The translations under genes were made by a program, and so were the position numbers. 64,000 nt of DNA. Source: Microcaldota archaeon (GTDB lineage: Archaea; Micrarchaeota; Micrarchaeia; Micrarchaeales; Micrarchaeaceae). The stretch lies in the NCBI GenBank assembly GCA_027317945.1, contig DAHVQB010000003.1, forward strand, positions 1 through 64,000. Reading direction: 5' to 3'. The notes under the pieces are model-generated. The model searched no databases, was not told where the DNA came from, and saw only the letters and a list, made by a program, of their open reading frames with translations. Below, piece by piece: positions 16,648 through 25,430 of the stretch; the first letter of the stretch is position 1; each line of letters opens with the position of its first letter.

Positions 16648-17883
16648 TTGCCGAAAGGCGTTTTTTCAAGATTCATCGGCGAACTTGACCTCTCGCGGCA
16701 GAAGGCCGCCATATTCACAACCAAGGGGCTGCGCGTATTCGCATACGCATTCCTGAGCATAATACTCCCTGTGTACCTGCTGCAGCTCGGTTATCCGATA
16801 CTGCTGGTAGGCGCGATCTCCTCCCTTGCGATAGGAAGCGCTGCAATATACAACCTTTTCATAGCAAAATACGCCGCATCTTTCGGGAGGCGGAAAATGC
16901 TCGTGCTTCTGTCCTTGCTGATGGCAGTATCGGGCGTGATATTCGCGCTTAATCTGGGTATCTACTCGCTCGTTGTGGCTGCGCTTATAGGTTCCATAAG
17001 CGCGACAGGCACGGAGACGGGGCCGTTCCTCAACATAGAGGCCGCTATGCTTAGCGGGATGTCCAGCGATGAGAACCGCACCATGGCTTTCAGCGCCTAC
17101 AACTTCGTAGGCTATGTGGCGCTTTCCTTAGGATCGCTATTCAGCGGGCTGCCGTCTGCCCTTGCCAATTCCGTTGCCGACATGCGGCTGCTTATTTACG
17201 TGTATGCCGGGATAGCCGTGCTGCTCGCGATAATATACCTGACGATGGACGCTTCGGTAGAGGCGAGGCGCAGTTTGGGCAAACCCCAAAAGTTGAGCAA
17301 GGAATCCCGCACCAAGATACTGCATCTTGCTGCACTGTTCTCGCTGGATTCGTTTGGCGGAGGGTTTGTTATCCAGACCATACTCGCCATATACTTCTAC
17401 AAGGTGTGGGGCCTGCAGCTAGGCTCACTCGCCATTGTATTCTTCGTATCCGGAATCATAACCGCGATCTCGATCTTCATGGCCGCACGGATAGCCAAAC
17501 GCATCGGCCTCCTGAAGACCATGGTGTTTACGCATGCTCCATCGTCCATCTTCCTGATAGCTATCCCGTTCGCGCCATCGGCGCTTATCGCCGTGATGCT
17601 GCTTTTCCTCAGGCAGTCCATCTCGCAGATGGACGTCCCGACAAGGCAGTCCTACACGATGGCGATAGTTGACGAGCACGAGAGGATAGCGGCCGGAAGC
17701 CTGACCAACACGCCGCGTACGATAGCGCAGGCGATAAGCCCCAGCATTGCATCCTACATGCTGCAGCTGTCCGTCGTTCAGCTCCCGTTCGTATTGGGCG
17801 GTTCATTCAAGATACTGTACGATGCGCTCGTATACATAAGATTCAGGAAGGTCAAGCCGCCGGAGGAAGCTGCAAGGCGATAG
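16648..17883 (+). CDS. Major facilitator superfamily transporter
   Basis: About 411 aa with 11-12 hydrophobic helices in two halves. The loop between helices 2 and 3 (KYAASFGRRKM) is the MFS motif, and the long central loop near residues 190-220 (SVEARRSLGKPQKLSKESR) separates the halves. Secondary transporter in the cytoplasmic membrane; substrate unknown. The only plausible start is TTG at 16648, shortly after AGAAGG. It follows aIF1A by about 40 nt. Confidence 0.82.
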   Translation: MPKGVFSRFIGELDLSRQKAAIFTTKGLRVFAYAFLSIILPVYLLQLGYPILLVGAISSLAIGSAAIYNLFIAKYAASFGRRKMLVLLSLLMAVSGVIFALNLGIYSLVVAALIGSISATGTETGPFLNIEAAMLSGMSSDENRTMAFSAYNFVGYVALSLGSLFSGLPSALANSVADMRLLIYVYAGIAVLLAIIYLTMDASVEARRSLGKPQKLSKESRTKILHLAALFSLDSFGGGFVIQTILAIYFYKVWGLQLGSLAIVFFVSGIITAISIFMAARIAKRIGLLKTMVFTHAPSSIFLIAIPFAPSALIAVMLLFLRQSISQMDVPTRQSYTMAIVDEHERIAAGSLTNTPRTIAQAISPSIASYMLQLSVVQLPFVLGGSFKILYDALVYIRFRKVKPPEEAARR

Positions 17884-17907
17884 TCTGGTAAAGGATTGTA
17901 GGAAAGG

Positions 17908-17915
17908 TTTTAAAT
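17908..17915 (+). promoter_or_regulatory. TATA box for cdc6
   Basis: TTTTAAAT is centred about 25-30 nt before the candidate starts GTG 17936 and ATG 17942, so cdc6 has its own promoter and probably a leaderless message. Confidence 0.55.
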
Positions 17916-17941
17916 CCGAATAAGCCATAGATATAGTGCTG

Positions 17942-19195
17942 ATGCTCTCGGGCAGCAGCCGCGTGGGGCTCATGCAGACTTTGAACGACCTCCTTACAGA
18001 ATCCAAAATATTCGCCGTAAGGGAGGTTCTCTCGCCTCATTACACCCCGCAGAGGCTCATATACAGGGAACGCGAAATAAACAACATAGAGAAAGCAGTG
18101 GCCCCATCGCTGAAAGGCGAGCGCGGCAGGAACCTTTTCATTTATGGCAAGACCGGCACAGGCAAGACGTCCTGCGTAAAGTACGTGATAAACGAAGTAA
18201 AGAGCATACCAAACTCCAAGACGCAGATATCGTACATCAACTGCAGGATATACAACTCCAGGTACAGGGTGCTTAGCAAGATAATAAGCGACCATCTTCC
18301 GACTTATGCGAAGCGCGGATATGGAGCTGTTGACCTTTACGAGAGGCTGACAAGCTGGATAGAGGAGGAAGGCAGGATATTAGTAGTGGCCCTGGACGAG
18401 ATAGACGTGATAAAGGACCTAGACGACCTCGTGTACACGCTCACCAGGATAAACAGCGACATAAAGACCGGCGGCGTCACCATAGTCGGGATATCGAACA
18501 AGGTCTCATTCAAGGAGGAGCTGGACCCACGCAGCCTATCTACGCTTTATGAGACGGAGCTTGTCTTCGCGCCGTACTATGCAACTGAGCTGTACGAAAT
18601 AATAAAGGACAGGGTATCCGCCGGATTCAAGAAGGACGTCGTCGACGACGAGGTGCTCAGGTTCATAGCCGCTTCGGCCGCGAAGGAGGGCGGCGACGCG
18701 AGGTTCTCGCTCAAGGTGCTTTCGAAGGCGGGCGAGATGGCAGAAGAAAGGGGCAAGACGAGGATAACGATGGAAGAGGCGATGCAGGCCTCTAAGACTA
18801 CGGAGGAGGACGTCGTGTATGAAGTCATATCAACGCTGCCTGAGCACCAGAAGCTTGTGTTGTATTCCATTGCGATACTGGCGCACAGCGGAGGCACATA
18901 CAAGAAGCTGACCGACGGCGTCGATACGTACCTATTCAGCGGGGAGGTTTACAACAGGTACAGATCCATATCGGAAAGCCTGCACAAGGAATCGAAGAGC
19001 GAAAGATGGTACAGGAAATACCTCGCCGATCTGGAGATGCAGGGCCTGATAACCGCTTTCGAATCGGGCAAGGGGATCAGGGGCCACACAAAGCTGATAA
19101 AACTTATGTACCCTTCGGATAAGACAAAGCAGGTGCTGGAGAACGACATATTCGGCCCCAACAGGAGCATGCAGAACCCACCGGAGAACCATTAG
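17942..19195 (+). CDS. cdc6: Cdc6/Orc1 replication initiator
   Basis: Binds archaeal origins and loads the MCM helicase. About 417 aa: AAA+ module with Walker A (FIYGKTGTGKTSC, about residue 67), Walker B (VVALDEIDVI), sensor 1 (VGISNKVSF), then a C-terminal winged-helix domain. Typical size. The ATG at 17942 is preferred; a GTG at 17936 is in frame. Archaeal cdc6 genes are often close to an origin, but I saw no clear array of origin recognition boxes in the short gap upstream. Confidence 0.94.
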   Translation: MLSGSSRVGLMQTLNDLLTESKIFAVREVLSPHYTPQRLIYREREINNIEKAVAPSLKGERGRNLFIYGKTGTGKTSCVKYVINEVKSIPNSKTQISYINCRIYNSRYRVLSKIISDHLPTYAKRGYGAVDLYERLTSWIEEEGRILVVALDEIDVIKDLDDLVYTLTRINSDIKTGGVTIVGISNKVSFKEELDPRSLSTLYETELVFAPYYATELYEIIKDRVSAGFKKDVVDDEVLRFIAASAAKEGGDARFSLKVLSKAGEMAEERGKTRITMEEAMQASKTTEEDVVYEVISTLPEHQKLVLYSIAILAHSGGTYKKLTDGVDTYLFSGEVYNRYRSISESLHKESKSERWYRKYLADLEMQGLITAFESGKGIRGHTKLIKLMYPSDKTKQVLENDIFGPNRSMQNPPENH

Positions 19196-19204
19196 CTATC
19201 CAGG

Positions 19205-19741
19205 TTGATCGAATTGGATTTTTATGATATTGTAGGCAGCGAGTGCGAATTCGATGAGAAGTTCGCCGCAAGGCTGGGCTACAGGCAGGTATTTGTTGCC
19301 GGCAAGGACATAGTTGTGGCTGACGCGGACAGGGAGGGCCCGTCCCATGCGGCTTATATAGCCAAGGGCGGAAACGTCAGCAGGCTCGTTTATCATGTCA
19401 AGAACGGCGCGAGGGGCGTCATCACGGAAGATTTCAATCTGGAAGCCAAACTGCTTGAGGCGATGGCGGCCTGCGGATGCGTTGCAGTGATATGCACCGA
19501 CCGCATAATAGGCGCCGCCGCGGAGTCCCGGTCGAGGATGCTTTATAAGGCCAGCAGGATGTTCTCCAACGCGAGGAAATGCGATGTGAACATTGCGCTG
19601 GTAAGCATGGCGCGATCCAGGGCGTACATGGAGTCGTACATGCAGCTTGTGGAGCTGGGAAAGCTCATAGGCGCAGATGACAGGTACGCTCGCCACATGA
19701 TATCCGGCGTAAACGGTTTTTTGGTAGGTGTGCATGATTAG
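19205..19741 (+). CDS. rnp3: RNase P protein component 3 (Rpp30)
   Basis: TIM-barrel-like protein subunit of RNase P, which trims tRNA 5' ends; it pairs with Pop5. About 178 aa, somewhat shorter than usual. The C-terminal pattern (LVSMARSRAYMESYMQLVELGKLIGAD, HMISGVNGF) fits the Rpp30 family, and its place directly before Pop5 and psmA is the conserved archaeal order. The sequence match alone is moderate. TTG at 19205 opens the frame; TTG at 19214, after GGTTGATC, is an equally good start. It overlaps the next gene by 8 nt. Confidence 0.8.
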   Translation: MIELDFYDIVGSECEFDEKFAARLGYRQVFVAGKDIVVADADREGPSHAAYIAKGGNVSRLVYHVKNGARGVITEDFNLEAKLLEAMAACGCVAVICTDRIIGAAAESRSRMLYKASRMFSNARKCDVNIALVSMARSRAYMESYMQLVELGKLIGADDRYARHMISGVNGFLVGVHD

Positions 19742-20075
19742 GGAAAAACGCAGATACATACTCATCGAAGCCAGCGAACCCCTAGACATGGATTCCGGCA
19801 GGCATGAATTTGAGCGCGATCTGCATTCCGCGCTAATGGCTGAGCTGGGCGGCATTCATTATTTCGCGGCCAATCCGAAATTCGTGCTGAAGCTGGGCAG
19901 CACCGCATTCATAATGAAATGCTCGCTCATCGGGTTCTCGGACACCGTGCGAGCCTTCGCCATGATAAGGTCGGTTGGCGGGAGGGAACTCGGGTTTTAC
20001 ACGCTGAAAAGTTCCGGCACTATACGCGCGCTGAAGGCTTCCGCGCCAATTGGCACAGGAAGCAACAAAAGTTAA
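19734..20075 (+). CDS. rnp2: RNase P protein component 2 (Pop5)
   Basis: RNase P subunit that partners Rpp30 and binds the catalytic domain of the RNA. About 113 aa. REKRRYILIEA at the N-terminus and the RSVGGRELGFYTLKSSGTIRALK C-terminus match the archaeal Pop5/Rpp14 family. The ATG at 19734 follows GGTAGGTG; the GTG at 19728 belongs to that ribosome-binding sequence. It overlaps Rpp30, so the pair is translationally coupled. Confidence 0.88.
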   Translation: MIREKRRYILIEASEPLDMDSGRHEFERDLHSALMAELGGIHYFAANPKFVLKLGSTAFIMKCSLIGFSDTVRAFAMIRSVGGRELGFYTLKSSGTIRALKASAPIGTGSNKS

Positions 20076-20180
20076 TAATTATAAATGTGTATATGTGAAT
20101 CATATAAAAGGAAGCGCTCCGCAGCCGGTTCTCAATGTGGCGCTTTACTATTATTAGTTTACGTTCGATTGGTGGAATAT

Positions 20181-20876
20181 ATGTATCCTAATGTACAGGC
20201 ATATGATAGGGGAGTGATGTTCAGCCCAGACGGGAGGTTGTTCCAGGTGGAATACGCCCGCGAAGCAGTGAGGAGAGGCGCCACGTCCGTTGGCATAGTG
20301 GCGACGGATGGCGTGGTGCTCGTCGCGCATAAGAACATAACGGATCCGCTTGCGGTGCCAAGCACCATACAGAAGATATTCAGGATAGACTCGTTCATAG
20401 GTGCGACATACAGCGGCATGGTGTCGGACGGCCTGCACATCGTAAACACGATGAGGGGCAAGACACAGACGCACAGGATGATATACGACGAAACGGAATC
20501 GATAGAGACGGTGGCAAAAGAGATATCCGAGGAGATGCAGGCCGCCACCCAGTACGGAGGCATAAGGCCATATGCAATATCCCTGCTTATCGGGGGAGTC
20601 GGATCAAAGCCTAGCCTCTTCGAGATAGAGCCGGGCGCCTCTTACCTGGGTTACAATGCCGACGCGATAGGCGCAGGGAAGAAGGTCGCGGAAGAGATGC
20701 TGGTGAAGGAGTACAAGGAGGACATCGGCATAGAAGACGCGGTATCCCTCGGAGTCAGCATAGTGAAGAAGGTCAACGAGAAGAGGCTCACCGAGGATAA
20801 CGTTGACATATCAATCATAAAGGCAGGCACTGGGTACAAAATGCTAATGCCCCAGGAGATATCAAAGTACCTCTAG
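20181..20876 (+). CDS. psmA: Proteasome subunit alpha
   Basis: Outer-ring subunit of the 20S proteasome; gates substrate entry and docks the unfoldase. YDRGVMFSPDGRLFQVEYAREAV is the classic alpha-subunit N-terminal signature (part of it at residues 9-27). About 231 aa, as expected. The open frame runs to 20085, but the ATG at 20181 after GGTGGAAT gives the normal N-terminus. It sits between Pop5 and SBDS in the exosome superoperon. The beta subunit is not in this window. Confidence 0.96.
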   Translation: MYPNVQAYDRGVMFSPDGRLFQVEYAREAVRRGATSVGIVATDGVVLVAHKNITDPLAVPSTIQKIFRIDSFIGATYSGMVSDGLHIVNTMRGKTQTHRMIYDETESIETVAKEISEEMQAATQYGGIRPYAISLLIGGVGSKPSLFEIEPGASYLGYNADAIGAGKKVAEEMLVKEYKEDIGIEDAVSLGVSIVKKVNEKRLTEDNVDISIIKAGTGYKMLMPQEISKYL

Positions 20877-20883
20877 TGGTAAG

Positions 20884-21564
20884 ATGTCTAAGACGGTAAT
20901 AGCGAAATACTCACGCAATGGAGAGGAATTCGAGATTTTCATAGACGCCGACATGGCGTATGAGTACATAACGGGAAAGCGAAGCGACCCGGTGACTGTG
21001 CTGGAGGCGGAAGAGATATTCAAGGACGCCAGAAAAGGGGAGAGACAGAGCGAGGAGAAGGTTAAGAAGGTGTTCGGAACCGCAGAGCTCGCGAAGGTCG
21101 TCACAATAATACTGAAGAACGGCGACGTGCCGATAACCACGGAACAGAGAAACAAGTTATCAGAGGAGAAGAGGAAGCAGATAGTCGAGATAATATCGAG
21201 GAATTCGATAGATCCCAGGACAAATGCCCCAAATCCGCCGCTCAGGATAGAGAATGCCATGAAGGAGGCGAGAGTAACGGTAGACCCGTTCAAAAGCGCG
21301 AACGAGCAGGTGGAGGAAGTGGTAAAGAAGATAAGCATGCTGGTGCCGATAAAGTTCACCACTGCGAAGGTCCAGGTCACTATACCGCCCGAGTTCTCCA
21401 ACAGGTGTTACGGAATACTGAAGCAATTCGGGCTGAAGTCCGAGCAATGGCTCTCCAATGGCAGTCTGCAAGCAATGCTGGAGTTCCCTGCAGGGATGCA
21501 GAACGACTTTTTCGACAGGATGAATGGGGCCACGCAGGGAAGGGCGGAGATAAAGCTTCTTTGA
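20884..21564 (+). CDS. SBDS family ribosome maturation protein
   Basis: Releases the anti-association factor aIF6 from the 60S-equivalent subunit, together with a GTPase. About 226 aa with the three SBDS domains. AKYSRNGEEFEI, DPVTVLEAEEIFKDARKGE and the RNSIDPRTNAPNPPLRIENAM segment are characteristic. It lies 7 nt after psmA and just before rrp4, the standard archaeal arrangement. Confidence 0.95.
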   Translation: MSKTVIAKYSRNGEEFEIFIDADMAYEYITGKRSDPVTVLEAEEIFKDARKGERQSEEKVKKVFGTAELAKVVTIILKNGDVPITTEQRNKLSEEKRKQIVEIISRNSIDPRTNAPNPPLRIENAMKEARVTVDPFKSANEQVEEVVKKISMLVPIKFTTAKVQVTIPPEFSNRCYGILKQFGLKSEQWLSNGSLQAMLEFPAGMQNDFFDRMNGATQGRAEIKLL

Positions 21565-21574
21565 CTTTGATGTT

Positions 21575-22207
21575 TTGATACCAGTGATTCATGTGAGGGA
21601 GATTGTTGTACCGGGCGAGGCAGTGGCTGACAGGCCCGTAAGGATGCATAACACATGCATCTGCAATGACAAGACATACGCAACGATAGTGGGGCTCTTC
21701 GACAAGGAGCACAATGAGATAATACCTTTGGAGGGCGGCTGGCTGCCCCATATAGAGGATGTAGTGGTTGGCATAGTGAAAAGCTCCAGAAACAGCGTGT
21801 ACGAGGTGGACCTGTCATACTTCAAGAGGAGCATATTGATAGCAAGCAAGTTCGAGAGGCACCCGCTAAAAGTGGGAGACATAATAGAGGCTTCGATAAA
21901 GGACATAGAGGACAGGAAGACGATAATACTTTACAGGGAAAGGGCCCTGCATGGGGGGACAATGATTGAGGTCAAGGCCTCCAAGGTGCCCAGGATAATA
22001 GGCAAGAACAGCACCATGGTCAACCAGATATCCGAGCTTACCGGTGCAAGCATAACAGTGGGCCGGAACGGGATAATATGGATGCGGGGCGGCGATGTGG
22101 GGCTTGCTACAGAAGCGATACTTAAGATAGAGGATGAGGCACACGTCGCAGGGCTGACTGAAAGGATAAGAGTAATGTTGAAAAACAGAACAAAAAATGG
22201 TGAATGA
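21575..22207 (+). CDS. rrp4: Exosome RNA-binding subunit Rrp4
   Basis: Cap protein of the archaeal exosome; recruits RNA to the Rrp41-Rrp42 ring. About 210 aa: N-terminal domain (VVPGEAVAD), S1 domain (VGDIIEASIKDI) and KH domain with IIGKNSTMVNQI. TTG at 21575 is the first plausible start; GTG at 21584 is the alternative. Overlaps rrp41 by 11 nt. Confidence 0.94.
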   Translation: MIPVIHVREIVVPGEAVADRPVRMHNTCICNDKTYATIVGLFDKEHNEIIPLEGGWLPHIEDVVVGIVKSSRNSVYEVDLSYFKRSILIASKFERHPLKVGDIIEASIKDIEDRKTIILYRERALHGGTMIEVKASKVPRIIGKNSTMVNQISELTGASITVGRNGIIWMRGGDVGLATEAILKIEDEAHVAGLTERIRVMLKNRTKNGE

Positions 22208-22958
22208 ATTGGCTTCTTTGGCTAATAAACCGGACTTGATAGTAAATGGTAAAAGAGTAGACGGCAGGGACTTCGATGAGCTAAGGCCCATAAAGATAGA
22301 GGCTGGCGTCCTGAAGAACGCAGACGGATCTGCATACCTGGAATGGGGGAACAACAAGATACTCGCAGGGGTTTACGGCCCCAAGGAGGTCTTTCCAAGG
22401 CACATGGCCGATCCCTCCAAGGCAATAATAAAGTGCAGGTATACGATGGCGCCTTTCTCGTCATTGGCCGACCACGGTAGGACAGGACCAAACAGGAGGT
22501 CCATAGAGATATCCAAGGTTACGAAGGAGGTCTTCGAGAATGTCGTGATATTGAGCGAGTTCCCGAACAGCGAGATAGACATATTCATAGAGGTGCTCCA
22601 GGGCGATGGCGGCACAAGGGCCGCAGGGATAACGGCAGCTTCGGTCGCGCTGGCGAATGCCGGAATCTATATGAAGGATCTGGTATATGCAGTGAGCGCC
22701 GGAAGGATCGAGGACAAGATAGTGCTCGACTTCAATATGATAGAGGACAATTATTCCGAGGCAGACATGCCAATTGCGGTCGCGCCCAGGAACAACGACA
22801 TACTGCTGCTTCAGATGGACGGCGGCCTGTCAAAGGAGCAGCTGAAGGAAGCCGTGGGCATGGTCCTTGAGGCCGGAAAGAAGATCAGCGTGCTGCAGAA
22901 GGCCGCCCTGAACGACAACTACAAGAAGGCGACGGAGCAGTACGGGCAGAAGCAATAG
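22197..22958 (+). CDS. rrp41: Exosome catalytic subunit Rrp41
   Basis: Phosphorolytic 3'-5' exoribonuclease subunit of the hexameric ring. About 253 aa. RVDGRDFDELRPIKIEAGVL and GSAYLEWGNNKILAGVYGP are the RNase PH signature. The phosphate/active-site stretch QGDGGTRAAGITAASVAL and catalytic Asp residues in DFNMIED and EADMPIAV are present, so the subunit should be active, unlike Rrp42. Confidence 0.96.
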   Translation: MVNELASLANKPDLIVNGKRVDGRDFDELRPIKIEAGVLKNADGSAYLEWGNNKILAGVYGPKEVFPRHMADPSKAIIKCRYTMAPFSSLADHGRTGPNRRSIEISKVTKEVFENVVILSEFPNSEIDIFIEVLQGDGGTRAAGITAASVALANAGIYMKDLVYAVSAGRIEDKIVLDFNMIEDNYSEADMPIAVAPRNNDILLLQMDGGLSKEQLKEAVGMVLEAGKKISVLQKAALNDNYKKATEQYGQKQ

Positions 22959-22967
22959 GTGATTTTG

Positions 22968-23762
22968 ATGGAGTCTATAGATATCATAAAAAGCAATTAC
23001 ATAAGAGAGCTCTTGATGGATGGCGTAAGGGAGGATTCAAGGGGCCTGAATGATTTCAGGAGCATAAAGGTGGCGCCGGGCGTCATAGAGCATGCAGAAG
23101 GCTCTGCGCAGGTCGATCTTGGTTCAACAAGGGTGCTTGCGGGAGTAAAGCTCATAATGGGAGAGCCCATGTCTGACACCCCGGACCAGGGCACCATGAG
23201 CATGGCCGCGGAACTTCTGCCGCTTGCTTCGGCCGACTATGAAACCGGGCCGCCAAGCCCTGATTCCATAGAGCTGGCCAGAGTCGTGGACAGGGGCATA
23301 CGCGCCGGCAACTGCATAGATCTGGCTGACCTGCTGGTCGCGGAAGGGAAGGCCTGGAGCGTATACGCCGACCTTTACATACTCAACTATGACGGCAATC
23401 TTTTCGATGCCGGCGAGCTTGCGGTCATGTCCGCACTGATGAACACCAAGGTACCCAAATATGAAGACGACAAGGTCATCAGAGAGGAAAGGATTAAAGA
23501 CATTAAGCTGAATAATATTGTCACGTCCGCAACGTTCGCAAAGATAGGTGACAAGATCCTGCTCGACATGAACAGGAACGAAGGGAACGCCGCGGATGCG
23601 AGGCTGACTGTCGCAACAGACGGCAGCGTAGTGCGTGCGATGCAGAAGGGGCTGAACGGAGGGATAACCGTCAAGGAAATCGATGATATGGTTGACACCG
23701 CCATGGCCAAGCACGTGGAGCTTAAGTCAATAATGGAAAAGGCGACAAAGAGGTCATTGTAA
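22968..23762 (+). CDS. rrp42: Exosome structural subunit Rrp42
   Basis: RNase PH-fold partner of Rrp41, catalytically inactive but completing the active sites and the RNA path. About 264 aa. REDSRGLNDFRSIKVAPGVI and AQVDLGSTRVLAGVKL are the signature. The GDGGTR phosphate loop of Rrp41 is not conserved, as expected. The ATG at 22968 has the Shine-Dalgarno GGTGAT at 22959-22964; the GTG inside it is not the start. Overlaps rpl37ae by one base. Confidence 0.95.
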   Translation: MESIDIIKSNYIRELLMDGVREDSRGLNDFRSIKVAPGVIEHAEGSAQVDLGSTRVLAGVKLIMGEPMSDTPDQGTMSMAAELLPLASADYETGPPSPDSIELARVVDRGIRAGNCIDLADLLVAEGKAWSVYADLYILNYDGNLFDAGELAVMSALMNTKVPKYEDDKVIREERIKDIKLNNIVTSATFAKIGDKILLDMNRNEGNAADARLTVATDGSVVRAMQKGLNGGITVKEIDDMVDTAMAKHVELKSIMEKATKRSL

Positions 23763-24001
23763 TGGCGAATCCAAGCATAAGGTACGGAGCAAGCATAAGG
23801 AAGAGGTATGCAGCGGTAAAGCGCGAAAAGCAGGCACGCTACAAGTGCGAGATATGCGGCAAGACTACCGTCAAGAGGATTAGCACCAGCATATGGAAAT
23901 GCAGGCATTGCAGCACCATCTATGCCGGCGGTGCTTACACAATGACGACCACTGCAGGAGAATCCGCAAAGTCCCTTGTCCAGGGGCTGTCGCGTAAGTG
24001 A
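23762..24001 (+). CDS. rpl37ae: 50S ribosomal protein L37Ae (eL43)
   Basis: Small zinc-ribbon protein of the large subunit. 79 aa with C-x2-C and C-x2-C (YKCEICGKTTVKRI, IWKCRHCSTIYAGGAY). The N-terminal GASIRKRYA is typical. Its place after rrp42 is conserved across archaea. Confidence 0.95.
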   Translation: MANPSIRYGASIRKRYAAVKREKQARYKCEICGKTTVKRISTSIWKCRHCSTIYAGGAYTMTTTAGESAKSLVQGLSRK

Positions 24002-24011
24002 GTGCGTTTAG

Positions 24012-24368
24012 ATGTTAAAGGTAACTTTCACGCCGATAAAGGAGCTGACCATACACGAAGTGCTGAAAGTGGACTTCGAGGATCTGCTAAGGGAGCGCAT
24101 AACCCCGGCGGGTTCCGCGCCGCTTTACTGGTGCAACGGTATACTATTCAACTTCGCATCGCTGCCATTCTCGAAAGCGGTCATAGAGGATTACATGGAA
24201 GGCAAGATCCACTGGGCAGAAGTTCATTACACCGAATTCGCCAAGTACGCCCCGGTCCTCGAGCTTAACGATGAACATTACAGCGGCCCCCAGAAGGTCA
24301 GGGCCATAGACACAAGCAGGTCTGAGCTGCACCTGGAGTTCATAAAGTGGCTCAAGAAGAATAGGTGA
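24012..24368 (+). CDS. Conserved-looking protein of unknown function within the exosome operon
   Basis: 118 aa, slightly acidic, with one Cys and several Trp, and no membrane segment. It sits 10 nt after rpl37ae and 4 nt before rpoP, so it is certainly co-transcribed with them. It does not resemble the proteins usually found here (Pcc1, Brix/Imp4 domain, prefoldin beta). Motifs visible: APLYWCNGILFNFASLPF and EGKIHWAEVHYTEFAKYAP. Function unknown; the context suggests RNA, ribosome or transcription work. Confidence 0.75.
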   Translation: MLKVTFTPIKELTIHEVLKVDFEDLLRERITPAGSAPLYWCNGILFNFASLPFSKAVIEDYMEGKIHWAEVHYTEFAKYAPVLELNDEHYSGPQKVRAIDTSRSELHLEFIKWLKKNR

Positions 24369-24372
24369 TCGT

Positions 24373-24504
24373 TTGGCGTACGCGTGCACACATTGTGGTA
24401 AGAAGATAAAGCAGCTTGAGAGCTTCATAAGATGCCCCTACTGCGGAGGCAGGATTCTTGTAAAGGAAAGGCCCAATATAGCGCGGGAAGTCACCACGGA
24501 TTGA
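24373..24504 (+). CDS. rpoP: DNA-directed RNA polymerase subunit P (Rpo12)
   Basis: 43 aa zinc-ribbon subunit of archaeal RNA polymerase, homologous to eukaryotic Rpb12. Two CxxC pairs (YACTHCGKKIKQLE, IRCPYCGGRIL) and the ending VKERP match the family well. The start is TTG at 24373 with a perfect Shine-Dalgarno GGTGATC at 24364-24370. It follows rpl37ae in many archaea, here with one unknown gene in between. Easily missed because of its size and TTG start. Confidence 0.9.
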   Translation: MAYACTHCGKKIKQLESFIRCPYCGGRILVKERPNIAREVTTD

Positions 24505-24614
24505 GCGCAATATGCCATACCAGTACGCTACCGTCCCTTATTTTATCGATAGGCGTGATTCGAAGCTTGCAGCGCCGCGGCTGGGCGTTTTAAAACCAGT
24601 TCACAGGGAAGGCA

Positions 24615-24866
24615 TCACTTCGGCGGCACGCTGCTGACTATTATTGACTGTGATACGCTCTTTACCCTCTCATACTTCACGCTGTTCTTGGCAAGCAGCT
24701 TCGCGGTGTTGTCGCTCCTTATCACGTCGTCTATTTTGGTAAGAAGCATGCTGTAGACCGCGCCCTTCTCGAAGTCTATTATTATGTCGCCTACCGTGCC
24801 CATTATCTGGCCCGAAGTGCTGATTATCTGCTTGCCATAAAGATCCGAAAGCATTACGTTTCCCAT
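24615..24866 (-). CDS. PRC-barrel domain protein
   Basis: 83 aa. MLSDLYGKQIISTSGQIMGTVGDIIIDFEKG is the PRC-barrel pattern; archaeal stand-alone PRC-barrel proteins are common, and one group is tied to cell division. The rest continues the barrel (VKYERVKSVSQSIIV). It follows the zinc-site protein on the same strand by 15 nt. Confidence 0.8.
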   Translation of the reverse strand: MGNVMLSDLYGKQIISTSGQIMGTVGDIIIDFEKGAVYSMLLTKIDDVIRSDNTAKLLAKNSVKYERVKSVSQSIIVSSVPPK

Positions 24867-24881
24867 TTCTACACCATACGC

Positions 24882-25427
24882 TCATTTTATGCTCGCTATC
24901 TTTTTGGATGACAATATTCTTATTATATAGCCCTTGAGCTCTTCCATGAAACGCTTCTTGTCCGCAGCCAGTTCGCCGAGTTCCGTTTCAGTAAAAAGGC
25001 CCCGGTTGTTATCCACAAGGTAGCCGAGATACTCGTCGGTCATGTAATAGCTCTGCGTTTTGCAGTTCTTGCATATGTATAACGGCAGCACCGGCAGCAT
25101 GCCATTGCTTTTGAACTCGTCTATATACCTGCGCAGTTCGCGCTTGCCGCACTTAGGGCACTCCCTGTCGAATTTTATCTCGCTATAATCTACATGGACC
25201 AGCTCGGCCGGGCCGATTGACTTTATGAACCGCTCCGATATGTCGCGGACCGTGCGCCTGTCGGCGCGTATAAGCGTCTGCGCCTTTATCGACCCGTCAG
25301 CATTGAATGCGGTTTCGAGGATATCCTCTTTTGTAGGCTCCCAAATCCGTATCTCCGTCCTGCCATCAGCCGCGTATTCAAGCTTTATTCTCCCATCGTT
25401 GCTTTCGGATATGAATGCCTTAGCCAG
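24882..25427 (-). CDS. Zinc-site protein of unknown function, apparent CTG start
   Basis: The frame encodes about 181 aa with uniform coding character, yet has no ATG, GTG or TTG before residue 110. The likely start is CTG at 25427 (then Ala-Lys-Ala-Phe-Ile), six bases after a perfect GGTGAT that overlaps the histone stop codon. From ATG only the last 72 aa would be made, losing one of two CxxC pairs (CPKCGKREL and YICKNCKTQ), which together look like a treble-clef or zinc-ribbon site. No family recognised. Operon: histone, this gene, PRC-barrel. Confidence 0.7.
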   Translation of the reverse strand: MAKAFISESNDGRIKLEYAADGRTEIRIWEPTKEDILETAFNADGSIKAQTLIRADRRTVRDISERFIKSIGPAELVHVDYSEIKFDRECPKCGKRELRRYIDEFKSNGMLPVLPLYICKNCKTQSYYMTDEYLGYLVDNNRGLFTETELGELAADKKRFMEELKGYIIRILSSKKIASIK

Positions 25428-25430
25428 GAT

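Noticed and set aside
17884-17941. Replication origin beside cdc6
   Set aside because: The gap is only 58 nt and shows no repeated origin recognition boxes; an origin could be elsewhere.
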